The notes below the pieces were generated by a model. It was not told the origin of the DNA, did not search any database, and saw nothing but the letters and a program-made list of their open reading frames with translations. This document shows, piece by piece, positions 34,986-43,826 of a stretch of 59,950 nucleotides of DNA. The stretch covers positions 1 to 59,950 of the forward strand of contig JAEUHY010000047.1 in the NCBI GenBank assembly GCA_016795325.1, written 5' to 3'. A program made the position numbers and the translations under genes. The DNA is from Planctomycetota bacterium. GTDB lineage: Bacteria; Planctomycetota; UBA1135; GCA-002686595. The stretch's first letter is position 1. Each line of letters opens with the position of its first letter.

Positions 34986-37223
34986 TTACGGAGCGCGACC
35001 GGCCAGCGCGAGGAATTCGGCCTCGCTGAGCACCTGGATCCCCAAGGCCGCGGCCTTGTCCTTCTTCGAGCCGCCGCCCTCGCCCTGGACGAGGAAATGA
35101 GTCTTCGCGCTGATCGCGGAAGCGACCTTGCCGCCGAGCTCCTCGACGAGTTTCTTGGCCTCCGCGCGCCCCATGTGCGCCAAGGTCCCTGTGAACACGA
35201 CCGACTTGCCCGAAAACGGGCTGTCCGTGCGCGCTTCGAACTTCGGATAGGTCAGCGCCACGCCGCCGGCGAAGTAGCGCTCGAGCTCGGCTTGGTTCTC
35301 CGGCCGCTCGACCCACTCGCGCACACTGCGCGCGACCTCGGGGCCGATGCCATCGATGTGCTGCAGATCCTCGGCGCTCGCGGCGCGCAGCTCGTCGAGG
35401 GTCGCGAAGTGTTGGGCCAGCGCGCGCGCCGTCGCGCCGCCGACGTCGGGAATCGCGAGCGCGACGAGGAATCGCTCAAAACTGACGCCGCGCGCGCGTT
35501 GGATCTCGGACAGCAGTCCGGCGACGCTCTTTTCGCCCCAGCGTTCGAGCTCGACGAGCTTCTCGCGCAGCGCATCGAGGTGGAACAGATCCGCGCTCGA
35601 GCGCAGGTAGCCCGCGCGGAAGAGCTGCTCGACCATGCGCTCGCCCAGGCCGTCGATCTCGAGCGCGCCGCGGCGCGTGGCCATCAACGTGCGGCCGACG
35701 ACCTGCGGTTCGCAGCCGTAGAGATTCGGGCAGCGCCAGAACTTGCCTTCCTTGACGAGCTCGGTCGCGCAGGCCGGGCAGTGCGTCGGCATCGAGAAGC
35801 TCTCGCGCCAAGCGCACAACACGCCGGGGCGCGGCTCGTCGCCGTCGAGCAGCTCGGGCGGACGATGCGCGCGCCAATCCGCGGGCTCGTCGCCGCCCGC
35901 GCGCTCGGCGACCGCGATCACCTGCGGGATCACGTCGCCGGCGCGTTCGAGGAACACGCGGTCGCCGATCACCAGTCCGAGCGTGGTCACGTAGTCGGCG
36001 TTGTGGAGCGTGCTGTGCCGCACGACCACGCCGCCGATCTCGACCGGATCGACGTGCGCGCGCGGTGTGAGTCGGCCGAGCGCGCCGACCTGCAGTTCGA
36101 TCGCGCGCAACGTGCTGGTGGCTTCGATCGCCGGGAATTTGTGCGCGAACTGCCAACGCGTCGAACGCGAGTTCGTGCCCAGGCGCTCGCGCAGCGCGAG
36201 CACGTCGAGCTTGGCGACTACGCCGTCGACGTCGAAAGGGAGCTCGGCGCGGCGCGCGAGCAGGCGCGCGTGGTAGTCGAGGCAACCTTCGATGCCGAGC
36301 GCGGGCTCGGCCCACGGATTGGGCGCAAAACCCCACTCGCGCAGCGCGACGAGCACGTCCTGGTGGCGCTCGAAGCTCGCGGCGAGCGGTTGCTGGGGCG
36401 CACCGCTCGGCTGCGCGGACTCACTCACGGCCCGATCGACGTCGGCCAACAGGTCGAGCTGCCGCTGCTCGCCGCGCCGCACGAAACAGCCCGCAGGGCC
36501 CTCGATGCGCGCGACCGACCACGGGTGGAACTGCAGCGGGTAGCGCGCGACCTCGGCCGGATCGCTGCGCCGCAGCGCGCCGGCGGCGGCGTTGCGCGGG
36601 TTGGCAAGCTCGGGCTTGCCTTCGCGTGCGCGCTCGGCGTTGAAGCGCGCGAAGGCCGCACGTTCGATCAACACCTCGCCGCGCACTTCGAGCCGCACGG
36701 GCAGCGCACGCTTCTCGTCGCTCAAGCGCAGCGGCAGGTTGCGGACGGTGCGCAGGTTGGCGGTGATGTCCTCGCCCCACTCGCCGTCGCCGCGCGTCAC
36801 GCCGCGCACGAACACGCCGTCCTCGTAGATCAGCGCGGTGCTCGCGCCGTCGAACTTGGGCTCGACGACCCACTCGAGCGGCGCCTCGTCGCCGAGCATC
36901 AAGAAGCGTCGGATGCTCTTGTCGAAGTCGCGCACCTCGTCCGCACTGAACAAGCTGTCGATCGAGAGCATCGGCAGCTCGTGGCGGCGCTTTTGCAAGC
37001 CCTGGCCTTCCGGCAACGGCGCGCCTACGCGCTGTGTCGGGCTATCGGGCGTGAGCAGCCCCGGGTGCGCGAGCTCGAGGTCGCGCAGCTCGCGGAACAG
37101 GCGGTCGTACTCGGCGTCGCTGATCTGCGGGCGCGCCTCGACGTAGTACAGGCGCTCGTGGCGGCGCAACTCGCGGCGCAACTCATCGACGCGCCGCTGC
37201 AGACCCTCGGCGAGGTTCGTCAT
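34986..37223 (-). CDS. ligA: NAD-dependent DNA ligase LigA
   Basis: The protein is 745 residues from ATG 37223. It joins DNA nicks in replication and repair using NAD+. The adenylation domain has the Lys in E-P-K-F-D-G-A (Lys123) and V-R-G-E-V-L-I. The OB domain follows with G-R-L-T-P-R-A-H-V-D-P-V. The zinc finger is C-P-A-C-A-T-E-L with the partner C-P-N-L-Y-G-C. Helix-hairpin-helix motifs (L-G-E-R-M-V-E-Q-L, I-D-G-I-G-P-E-V-A) precede a C-terminal BRCT domain (F-S-G-K-S-V-V-F-T-G-T-L). The length is slightly above the usual ~670 because of an insert between the adenylation lobes. The cytidine deaminase gene ends 32 bp upstream, so they may be co-transcribed. Confidence 0.97.
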   Translation of the reverse strand: MTNLAEGLQRRVDELRRELRRHERLYYVEARPQISDAEYDRLFRELRDLELAHPGLLTPDSPTQRVGAPLPEGQGLQKRRHELPMLSIDSLFSADEVRDFDKSIRRFLMLGDEAPLEWVVEPKFDGASTALIYEDGVFVRGVTRGDGEWGEDITANLRTVRNLPLRLSDEKRALPVRLEVRGEVLIERAAFARFNAERAREGKPELANPRNAAAGALRRSDPAEVARYPLQFHPWSVARIEGPAGCFVRRGEQRQLDLLADVDRAVSESAQPSGAPQQPLAASFERHQDVLVALREWGFAPNPWAEPALGIEGCLDYHARLLARRAELPFDVDGVVAKLDVLALRERLGTNSRSTRWQFAHKFPAIEATSTLRAIELQVGALGRLTPRAHVDPVEIGGVVVRHSTLHNADYVTTLGLVIGDRVFLERAGDVIPQVIAVAERAGGDEPADWRAHRPPELLDGDEPRPGVLCAWRESFSMPTHCPACATELVKEGKFWRCPNLYGCEPQVVGRTLMATRRGALEIDGLGERMVEQLFRAGYLRSSADLFHLDALREKLVELERWGEKSVAGLLSEIQRARGVSFERFLVALAIPDVGGATARALAQHFATLDELRAASAEDLQHIDGIGPEVARSVREWVERPENQAELERYFAGGVALTYPKFEARTDSPFSGKSVVFTGTLAHMGRAEAKKLVEELGGKVASAISAKTHFLVQGEGGGSKKDKAAALGIQVLSEAEFLALAGRAP

Positions 37224-37255
37224 GTGCTTGGCGAAGGTCGCTGGAGTGCGAGGAA

Positions 37256-37708
37256 TCAGGTCAGGTCGCGCGGCGCGAAGGCGCGCGGCAACAGCTCGGA
37301 GAGGTTCACGGTCTCGAGCGCGCTCTGAGCGCCTTGAACGTGCACCCACAGGCGCGGAGCGAACTCGAGCAGGAACTGTCGGCACGCGCCGCACGGCATG
37401 AGCGCCTGCGGGCGGTCGGTCGCGATCGCGATGGCGCGGAAGCGGCGCTCGCCGGAGGCGACGGCGCGCACCACGGCGGAACGTTCGGCGCACAGCGTGA
37501 GCCCGTAGCTCGCGTTCTCGACGTTGCAGCCGGTGTAGACCGTGCCGTCTTCGGCGAGCAGCGCCGCGCCGACCTTCACTTTCGAGTACGGCGAGTACGC
37601 CAGTTGCGCTGCGGCGTGGGCCACGCGCATCAGGTCTTCGACGTCGTCGTTGGGGCCCGGTCGCGCACGGTTGGAGTCGGGGGGCGGTTGCATGGGAGCT
37701 GGAGGCAT
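37256..37708 (-). CDS. cdd: Cytidine deaminase
   Basis: The protein has 150 residues, a normal length for the homotetrameric form plus a ~20-residue Pro-rich start. It deaminates cytidine/deoxycytidine to uridine in pyrimidine salvage. Zinc and catalytic motifs are complete: C-N-V-E-N-A-S-Y-G, C-A-E-R-S-A (zinc Cys and catalytic Glu) and P-C-G-A-C-R-Q (two zinc Cys). The true start may be the ATG five codons further in. It lies directly upstream of ligA on the same strand. The 573 bp upstream contain the 12-bp tandem repeat array. Confidence 0.95.
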   Translation of the reverse strand: MPPAPMQPPPDSNRARPGPNDDVEDLMRVAHAAAQLAYSPYSKVKVGAALLAEDGTVYTGCNVENASYGLTLCAERSAVVRAVASGERRFRAIAIATDRPQALMPCGACRQFLLEFAPRLWVHVQGAQSALETVNLSELLPRAFAPRDLT

Positions 37709-38281
37709 CGTCTCGCGTGCGGGTCTCGCGCGTCAATCGTCCGCACGGATCCGGCCGCGCTCGAGCGCGCCGCGCAGCGCCGAGCGGGGGCGCGAGCGGA
37801 GCGAAACGTGTGCGGACACACGGACTTCCGCGGGGCGCGACGACGGCGCTGCGAACGCGCCCGAGCGCGCGATGCGGGCCAAGGCTCGCGAGCGAGTCCA
37901 CTCCCCGTGCGTTCGACGACCCGGAGCAGGCGGTTCCCGAACCTGCCGCGCGGCGCAGCGAGCGTGGCGCGACTTCGCCGCGCCGGCGGGGCTGCAGCGC
38001 AGAGAGCCTGCGCGCGCCGATCCCACGCAAGGGCTCACGCAAGGGCTCACGCAAGGGCTCACGCAAGGGCTCACGCAACGGCCCACGCAACGGCCCACGC
38101 AACGGCCCACGCAACGGCCCACGCAGTGCCTCACGTAACGGTCTGCGCAACGGCCCACGCGATGACTCGACACGTTTCGAGACACGCGTGGGCCACCGGG
38201 CGCGGCGCCACGACGGCGGCGCCGCGCCCGGGTCCGACGGCTGCGGAGCTCGGCGCCGCAGCGCCGCGACGCGTCCCCCGC
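37709..38281. other. Gene-free interval (573 bp) containing a tandem repeat
   Basis: This interval lies between the DUF669-like gene and cdd, both minus strand. Apart from the 12-bp array at 38024-38167 only low-complexity Arg/Ala frames are seen. The cdd-ligA promoter should lie near 37710-37800 but was not recognised. Confidence 0.55.
38024..38167. repeat. 12-bp tandem repeat array, about 12 units
   Basis: CACGCAAGGGCT occurs four times (38024-38071), then CACGCAACGGCC four times (38072-38119), then about four degenerate units (CACGCAGTGCCT, CACGTAACGGTC, TGCGCAACGGCC, CACGCGATGACT) to 38167. Units are contiguous with no spacers, so it is a minisatellite and not a CRISPR. Two homogeneous blocks suggest recent unit amplification. 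Confidence 0.92.
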
Positions 38282-38797
38282 TCAACCTTCGAACTCGTCG
38301 TCGAAGCCGTTCGCGCTTTCGGAGTTCTGACCGGGCCCCGACGAGCGCTGCGACGCGTTCACCTCGGCGCCCGGCGACGCACTTCCCGGCACAGACGCCG
38401 CATCCGCACGGCTGAGGTAGCCCGCGTACGGCACCCGCAGCCGCAACACGCGCCGCCCGGTGAAGGCGTCTTCGCGCTCCTCGGATTGGAAGGTCGCGAT
38501 CACCTCGCGGCCGAGCAGATCGCTCGGAGCGATCTCCACCTGTCCGCTCACGTTGAGCCCCAGCGCCTCGAGCACATGCTTCACGCGCCGGATGCCGCGG
38601 TCGCTCCAGGTCACGCTGTCCCAGCCCGCCGTGCGCCCGGCGTACTCGCCGAGCGCGACCTCCAGGCGCAGGCTCCAGCGCGGACTGCCGTCGCGCGCAA
38701 CGCCTTCGCGCACCTCGGCCACGCGGCACGCGTAGCGGCCCTCGGGAATGGAAACGAACGAGTCGATGTCTTCGATACGGCTGAAGTCGAACTGCAC
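38282..38797 (-). CDS. DUF669-like putative single-strand DNA-binding protein
   Basis: The protein has 171 residues. A beta-rich core (I-P-E-G-R-Y-A-C-R-V-A-E-V, W-S-L-R-L-E-V-A-L-G-E-Y-A-G-R, V-K-H-V-L-E-A-L-G-L) resembles the phage DUF669 family, thought to be OB-fold single-strand DNA-binding proteins. It ends in a disordered Ser/Gly linker and an acidic tip, G-F-D-D-E-F-E-G, much like the C-terminal tail of SSB. A DNA-binding role is plausible from this layout but not shown. It stands alone, with no phage genes around it. The start ATG at 38797 has no strong ribosome site. Confidence 0.5.
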   Translation of the reverse strand: MQFDFSRIEDIDSFVSIPEGRYACRVAEVREGVARDGSPRWSLRLEVALGEYAGRTAGWDSVTWSDRGIRRVKHVLEALGLNVSGQVEIAPSDLLGREVIATFQSEEREDAFTGRRVLRLRVPYAGYLSRADAASVPGSASPGAEVNASQRSSGPGQNSESANGFDDEFEG

Positions 38798-39000
38798 GGC
38801 GGAACCCTCGCTCAGGAGGCCCTGCGCACGAGCCGACCACGGACGGGTCGGAGCCCTCGCGCACGCAACCTACGGACTGCGCTGGAGGGCCCAAGGTCGC
38901 AGTCCGTTGCGCAAGGAGTGCGTTTAGCGGCCCCGGCCGCGGGCCTGTCGTGCGCGTCCGTGCGGGAACGCGCCGTCGCGCGACGCCGTGGTCTCGGACG

Positions 39001-40434
39001 TCACACCGAGAGCAGCGCCGGCGCGGAGCGAGTGCGAGCGCCAGGCGAGCTTGCTGGCCGCATCGCCGACCGAGTCGCCGCCGCAGGCTCGTCGCTGAAC
39101 TCGAAGCTCTCCAGCGCGCCCTGCAGTTGCGCAGCGCTCTGGGACAGCACCACCGCAGTCGCCGAGAGTTGCTCCGCCTGGGACGCGCTCGCTTGCGTGG
39201 TCTTGTCCATCTGCGCGATGGCGGCGCCCACCTCCGCGATCGAGCGCGCCTGCGCCGTCGACGCGTCGGAGACTTCGCGCACGAGCTGCGCGACGTGGGC
39301 GACGAACGACACGCCGCGCTCCACGCGCCCGACCGCATCCTCGATCAAGCTCTTGATCTCGCGCGCGGATTGTGCGGAGCGCAACGCCAGGCTCCGGACC
39401 TCCTCCGCCACGACAGCGAAGCCGCGGCCCTGCTCGCCCGCGCGCGCGGCTTCGACCGCAGCGTTGAGCGCGAGCAGGTTGGTCTGGAAGGCGATGTCGT
39501 CCATGAGCGAGATGATGTTGGCGATGCGCTTGGAGCGTTCGGACACGCCGTTCATGACGCTCACCAGGCACTCGCCCGCGCTGTCGTCGCCGCCGGTCGT
39601 GAGGTCGCGGGCGCGCCGCGCCTTGGCGCTGTTGTCGCCCACGGTGCGCGTGAGGTCGCTCAGCGTCGCGGAGGTCTGCTCGATCGCGGCGGCTTGCTCC
39701 TGGTTGGCATGGGAAAGGCTGTCGGCTGCGCTGGCGAGTTCGCTACTGGAACCGGCCACGTCGCGGCTGGTGCGCACGGAACTGCCGAGGGCCTCGCGCA
39801 CCAGCGACTTGAGGTCCGCATAGTGCTCCGACAGATCGTGGCGCGCGTCGGCGACGTCCACGCGCGAGAGGTCGAGCCCGATGCTCTGCAGGTAGTCGTA
39901 GAAGAACGCGTCGCACACCGCTTGGCTGTCGTAGTTCATCACCACGACGAGCGCGCGTTCGGCGCGGGCTCGCATCCAGGGACGGAAGGGATAACTCCGC
40001 GCGAGGAACTTGCGAGCGAGGTCGAAGTACAGCGTGTAGCTGCCCAAGAACCACTTGAGCGGCAGGTTGATGACGTTGTGGGTCTTGCCGACCTGCAAGC
40101 GGCGTTCGAAGTACGCCGAGCCGAACTCGCCGCCGCTCGCGGCCTCCTCGAAGATGGCGAGGAAATAGCCCGCCTGCGCTCGCTCGAGGTTGGCGCGGAG
40201 CACCTCGAGTGCGATTCCCCGGCGCCGGGCGTGCGCCTCGAAGAACGCGCGCGTCTGCTCGAAGCCGAACTGCACGTCGTAGAACTCGCGCGCCAGCCGC
40301 GGGGCCGTGCGGCGCGCCCACGCAACCAGGCGCGCGAGCACGCGAACATCTGCCGGTCCGAGCCGGATGAACGCGCGGCGCAGTGCGAGGTTGGTCGACT
40401 GGATCCGGTAGAGCGAGGTGAGCTGGTCGGACAT
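39001..40434 (-). CDS. Globin-coupled methyl-accepting chemotaxis protein (HemAT-like)
   Basis: The protein is 477 residues from ATG 40434, with no membrane segment. Residues ~1-180 form a sensor-globin domain; V-G-K-T-H-N-V-I-N-L-P-L-K-W contains the proximal haem-ligand His119. A helical region leads to the MCP signalling domain, whose hairpin tip reads D-D-I-A-F-Q-T-N-L-L-A-L-N-A-A-V-E-A-A-R-A-G, followed by G-R-G-F-A-V-V-A-E-E-V-R. HemAT-type proteins sense oxygen through haem and signal via CheA. No che genes are in the window. The gene is divergent from a DUF1570 protease gene, with an 18-bp dyad between them. Confidence 0.92.
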   Translation of the reverse strand: MSDQLTSLYRIQSTNLALRRAFIRLGPADVRVLARLVAWARRTAPRLAREFYDVQFGFEQTRAFFEAHARRRGIALEVLRANLERAQAGYFLAIFEEAASGGEFGSAYFERRLQVGKTHNVINLPLKWFLGSYTLYFDLARKFLARSYPFRPWMRARAERALVVVMNYDSQAVCDAFFYDYLQSIGLDLSRVDVADARHDLSEHYADLKSLVREALGSSVRTSRDVAGSSSELASAADSLSHANQEQAAAIEQTSATLSDLTRTVGDNSAKARRARDLTTGGDDSAGECLVSVMNGVSERSKRIANIISLMDDIAFQTNLLALNAAVEAARAGEQGRGFAVVAEEVRSLALRSAQSAREIKSLIEDAVGRVERGVSFVAHVAQLVREVSDASTAQARSIAEVGAAIAQMDKTTQASASQAEQLSATAVVLSQSAAQLQGALESFEFSDEPAAATRSAMRPASSPGARTRSAPALLSV

Positions 40435-40558
40435 CGTGTCGGCGGGTCGGTGCGGAGCGAATCGGAGCGGGAGGCGTCCTTCGGGGATCGGCCAACCCGG
40501 CGCGAACGCCCAACGCCTGGGGCGGGTGCGGGCCACGGCCGGGAAAAAGCCCAGGAAT

Positions 40559-40576
40559 GTGCGGGATTTCCCGCAC
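40559..40576. promoter_or_regulatory. 18-bp dyad between divergent genes
   Basis: GTGCGGGA-TT-TCCCGCAC has perfect 8-bp arms. It lies in the 281-bp divergent region between the globin-coupled receptor (start 40434) and the protease gene (start 40716), so it could be an operator for either. A shared role is inferred from position. Confidence 0.45.
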
Positions 40577-40715
40577 CCGGCGGCCGACATCGACATGGGC
40601 TCCCCCGCCCCACGGCCTGCATGCGCCTATCCACATTGGCGCGCGTCCGGGCCGCCCCGCGGCGCGCGAGCCCGCCCGCGCTGGGACGCGGCGTGGCACA
40701 CTCCCCAGCCTCCCC

Positions 40716-41903
40716 ATGCCGCTGCTCGCGCTCGCACTCGCCGCGCTCGCCTTCCCCGGCGACGCGGTCACCCTCAAGAACGGCAAGAGCGTCGAAGGCC
40801 GCGTCATTCGCGACACGGCGCGCGAGGTCGTGGTGCGCGTCGGCAGCCAGGACAAGCGCTTCGGCGCGGACGAGGTGCTGCTCGTCTCGTCGCAGGCGCG
40901 CAAGCTCGAAGAACTGCTCGCGCAGTGGGATGCGTGCACGCCCGGCGAGGTCGGCGCCGTGCGCAACCTGGCGCGCGAGTGCCGGGCGCGCGGGCTCGAC
41001 GGCGAGGCGCGTGTGTTCGCGCTGCTCGGTTTGACGCTCGACGCCGCCGACGGCGAGCTGCACGAGCTGGCCGGCCACGAGAAGCGCGGCGAGGGCTGGC
41101 GCGTGCGCGTCGGAAGCAAGCGCGAGGACTTCGACAAGCGCGCGGCCCGCGCGCTCGACTGGGGCGCTGCGTGGGAGTTCGAGACCACCCACTTCGCCGT
41201 GAAATCCAACCTCGCGCTGCGCGACGCCGTGGGTTGTGCGATCGAGCTCGAGCTCGTGTACCGCGCCTTCTTCGCCTGGTTCGAGGACGAGTTGCCGCTG
41301 CACGAGCCCGGCGCGGGGATCACAGCCCACGTGCACGCGGACAGCGCGTCGTTTCCCGAGGCGAGCGGGCGCCTGGCGTACTTCGATCCGCGCGCGAACG
41401 TGCTGCACGTCAACGCTTCGCAGCGGCTCGACATCGGCGCGCTCGTGCACGAATCCGTGCACGCGCTGCTCCACAACACCTCGTCGAACACCAAGGCCGC
41501 GCTCGGCGCGGTGCCCGCGTGGCTCGACGAAGGGCTCGCGGAGTACCTGCCGTCGTGCCGCTACGGTGAGCTCGCGCGCGGCGTGTTTACGCCCGGCCAG
41601 CGCAATGAGGCTCATTTCGCGCGGCACCGCTCCGCGGAGAAGCCCTACGACCTCGGCCGCGTGCTCACCTTCGACTCCGGGGACTTCGCCGGGTCCTCGC
41701 AGTCCGACCTCAAGTACAGCCAGGCGTACACGCTGACCCACTTCTGCCTGCACGGCGGGGCTGAGCAGCGCGCACAGTTCTTCGACTTCTTCCGGCGCGC
41801 CTACGCCGGACACGGCTCGTCGACCGACTTCAAGAACGCCCTCGGGCTCAACGAACGCAAGTTCGAAGCGGCTTGGCGCGAGTACGTGCTGCGCTCGAAG
41901 TGA
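40716..41903 (+). CDS. Exported DUF1570-type zinc metalloprotease
   Basis: The protein is 395 residues from ATG 40716, starting with a short hydrophobic signal (P-L-L-A-L-A-L-A-A-L-A-F-P). An N-terminal beta module (V-T-L-K-N-G-K-S-V-E-G-R-V) is followed by a helical linker. The protease domain has A-L-V-H-E-S-V-H-A-L-L-H, a form of HExxH with the spacing H-E-x-x-H, and downstream P-A-W-L-D-E-G-L-A-E-Y carrying the third ligand Glu, as in gluzincins of the DUF1570 group. DUF1570 proteins are abundant in planctomycetes; substrates are unknown. It converges with the subtilase gene, 6 bp between the stop codons. Confidence 0.85.
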   Translation: MPLLALALAALAFPGDAVTLKNGKSVEGRVIRDTAREVVVRVGSQDKRFGADEVLLVSSQARKLEELLAQWDACTPGEVGAVRNLARECRARGLDGEARVFALLGLTLDAADGELHELAGHEKRGEGWRVRVGSKREDFDKRAARALDWGAAWEFETTHFAVKSNLALRDAVGCAIELELVYRAFFAWFEDELPLHEPGAGITAHVHADSASFPEASGRLAYFDPRANVLHVNASQRLDIGALVHESVHALLHNTSSNTKAALGAVPAWLDEGLAEYLPSCRYGELARGVFTPGQRNEAHFARHRSAEKPYDLGRVLTFDSGDFAGSSQSDLKYSQAYTLTHFCLHGGAEQRAQFFDFFRRAYAGHGSSTDFKNALGLNERKFEAAWREYVLRSK

Positions 41904-41909
41904 TGGCGC

Positions 41910-43673
41910 TCAACGGCAGAAGCCGACAGCGAGCGCGTTGGTGAGGCCCAGGGCGTCGGCGCCGCTGCGCAGCGGATCGCGGAACCAGAATTGGTAGTAG
42001 CGCGTCTGGCCGACGAGCTCCGCGTCGATCGGAATTTGCAACGCGGCGGATCCGAACTCGTCGAGTTGGAGCGGCGCACTGCGCTCGAGCGGCGCGCCGA
42101 TCCAGTTCACGCCGCGGCCGAGGGGCTCGCGCGCGGCCACGAAGCTCGAGAGCACGACGCCGCGCGCGTGTGCGGGACCGTCCTCGATGCGCAGCTCGAA
42201 GTCGTTGTGCGCGTGGCTCGCGAATCCCGTCCAACCCAAACTCGCGCGCCGGCCGGCGGAGTGCAGCGTGCCGACGCCGAACGCGAGCGGATCGCCGCAG
42301 CGCAGCTCCCAGGCGACCGCGACGTGCGCGCGCGGGAGGAAGTCGGGCCGGCGCCGCAGCTCGAGCACGTACGCGCCCGGCGCCAAGCCTTCGAGGTAGA
42401 GGTGCTCGACGTTGTCGACCTCGCTCGCGCTGCGCACGTTGCCGCTGCGGAAGGCGAGGCGCCCACGCTCGCCCACGAGTTCCTGGAGTTGCCCGTCGGC
42501 GCCGAGCTCCCACAGCTCGAGGTCGTACTCGGGCCGGGTGAAGGCCGCGAAACCCACCGCGCTCTGGCGATTCCAAGTCGCAACCACCGACACCACGGGC
42601 TTGCTGCGCTCGACCTCGAAGCGCCAGTAGCGGCTCGAGCCGGCGTAGGTCGTCACGCGTTCCCAGCCCGCGTGCGGCACAGGCTGGGCCTCTTGCGCCG
42701 TCGCGCCGCTGGGCTGTGCGCCGCCGCTGAGGATCCAGTGCGCGTGGTCGATGTCGAGCTCGTCGGCGCCCCACAACGGGTCGAGCGGCGTGCGCGTGGC
42801 GCCGCGCTCGTCGCCGCTCTGCGGCGCGCCGTTCGACCAGCCGTCGCGGTGTTCCGCACCCGCCATGAGCACCGCCTTGAGCACCTCGGGGCGCTCCGCG
42901 TCCGGATCGCCCGCCAAACCGGGCCACGTGCGCGCGGTCTCGACGAGCAGCGCGGCCGCGCCCGACACCAGCGGCGTCGCGAAGCTCGTGGCCGGCGCGG
43001 GCGCGACGAGCTCCGGCTTCATGCGCCCCGGCCGATCGAAACCCGTGAGCGTCGGACCGGCGCGGTGCTGGCCGTCGCTGCGGCCGACCGCCACACCGTT
43101 GAAGCTGTGCGAAACCAGCGGCGAATCGAGCGGCCCCGCGCCGTTGTTCACGCCCGACGCGACGAACAGGCCGCGCGCGTCGATCGCGTAGTCGAGCTTG
43201 CGCATCTGTTGGTTGGCGGCGCCGACTCCGCTGCTGCCCCAACTGTTGTTGATGATCTTGGCGAGCACGTCCGCGGGCGGCGCGACGCTCGAACCCTGCA
43301 GGAATCCGCTCGCCAGCCAGTGCGCCGCTTCGAACAGTTCGAGGTCGAGCGCGCCGGGCGCCATGCCGAAGTTGGCGCCGAAGCCGTACAGCGCCACCGT
43401 CGTGGCATGCCAGCTCGAAGATGGCGCGGGACTCAGCGGCACGAAGCTCTTGCCCGCGAGCTCGGGGTGCGCGGGATCGGGCGCGAAACCCGGTCCCGCG
43501 GCTTCGACGAGACCGATGCGGACACCGGCGCCGGTCGGAGCGCTCGCGCCCAGTCGCGCGCGCAGCGCAGAGAGTCCGGTCTGATCGGCCAGGGTCTGCG
43601 AACGCGCGGCGCCGGCGCTCAGCGCGGCAGCCGTGGCGAACAAAACAGCGCGACGAGCGAGAAGGTTCGGCAA
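41910..43673 (-). CDS. Exported subtilisin-like (S8) protease, Asp replaced by Glu
   Basis: The protein is 587 residues from TTG 43673, chosen because GGAGAG precedes it and the signal peptide (R-R-A-V-L-F-A-T-A-A-A-L-S-A-G-A-A-R-S) then starts properly. The S8 landmarks are S-W-H-A-T-T-V-A (His), I-I-N-N-S-W-G (oxyanion Asn) and A-T-S-F-A-T-P-L-V-S-G-A-A-A-L-L (Ser). The first triad position reads I-G-L-V-E-A-A-G, with Glu where subtilases have Asp. The C-terminal ~200 residues are beta-rich and end with Y-Q-F-W-F-R-D-P and L-T-N-A-L, echoing the surface domain of other exported proteins here. Activity with Glu is possible but uncertain. Confidence 0.82.
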   Translation of the reverse strand: MPNLLARRAVLFATAAALSAGAARSQTLADQTGLSALRARLGASAPTGAGVRIGLVEAAGPGFAPDPAHPELAGKSFVPLSPAPSSSWHATTVALYGFGANFGMAPGALDLELFEAAHWLASGFLQGSSVAPPADVLAKIINNSWGSSGVGAANQQMRKLDYAIDARGLFVASGVNNGAGPLDSPLVSHSFNGVAVGRSDGQHRAGPTLTGFDRPGRMKPELVAPAPATSFATPLVSGAAALLVETARTWPGLAGDPDAERPEVLKAVLMAGAEHRDGWSNGAPQSGDERGATRTPLDPLWGADELDIDHAHWILSGGAQPSGATAQEAQPVPHAGWERVTTYAGSSRYWRFEVERSKPVVSVVATWNRQSAVGFAAFTRPEYDLELWELGADGQLQELVGERGRLAFRSGNVRSASEVDNVEHLYLEGLAPGAYVLELRRRPDFLPRAHVAVAWELRCGDPLAFGVGTLHSAGRRASLGWTGFASHAHNDFELRIEDGPAHARGVVLSSFVAAREPLGRGVNWIGAPLERSAPLQLDEFGSAALQIPIDAELVGQTRYYQFWFRDPLRSGADALGLTNALAVGFCR

Positions 43674-43826
43674 GCGGCTCTCTCCGTGCGCCGGGGGGAA
43701 ACGAGCCGGCGCTGAACCGATGCTAGGGACCCGCGGCCGGGCGCACGTTCGAGCTGCACAAAACAAAGCGAGCGCCGTCCGACGCGCAGGCGTGGGACGG
43801 CGCTCGCCGTGCGATTCGGCCGCGGC

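Noticed and set aside
38024..38167. CRISPR array
   Set aside because: The 12-bp units are contiguous without spacers and no cas genes are present; it is a minisatellite.
34986..39338. A single 1450-codon reading including LigA
   Set aside because: Only the part from 37223 down matches LigA; the rest overlaps cdd and the DUF669-like gene and has low-complexity composition.
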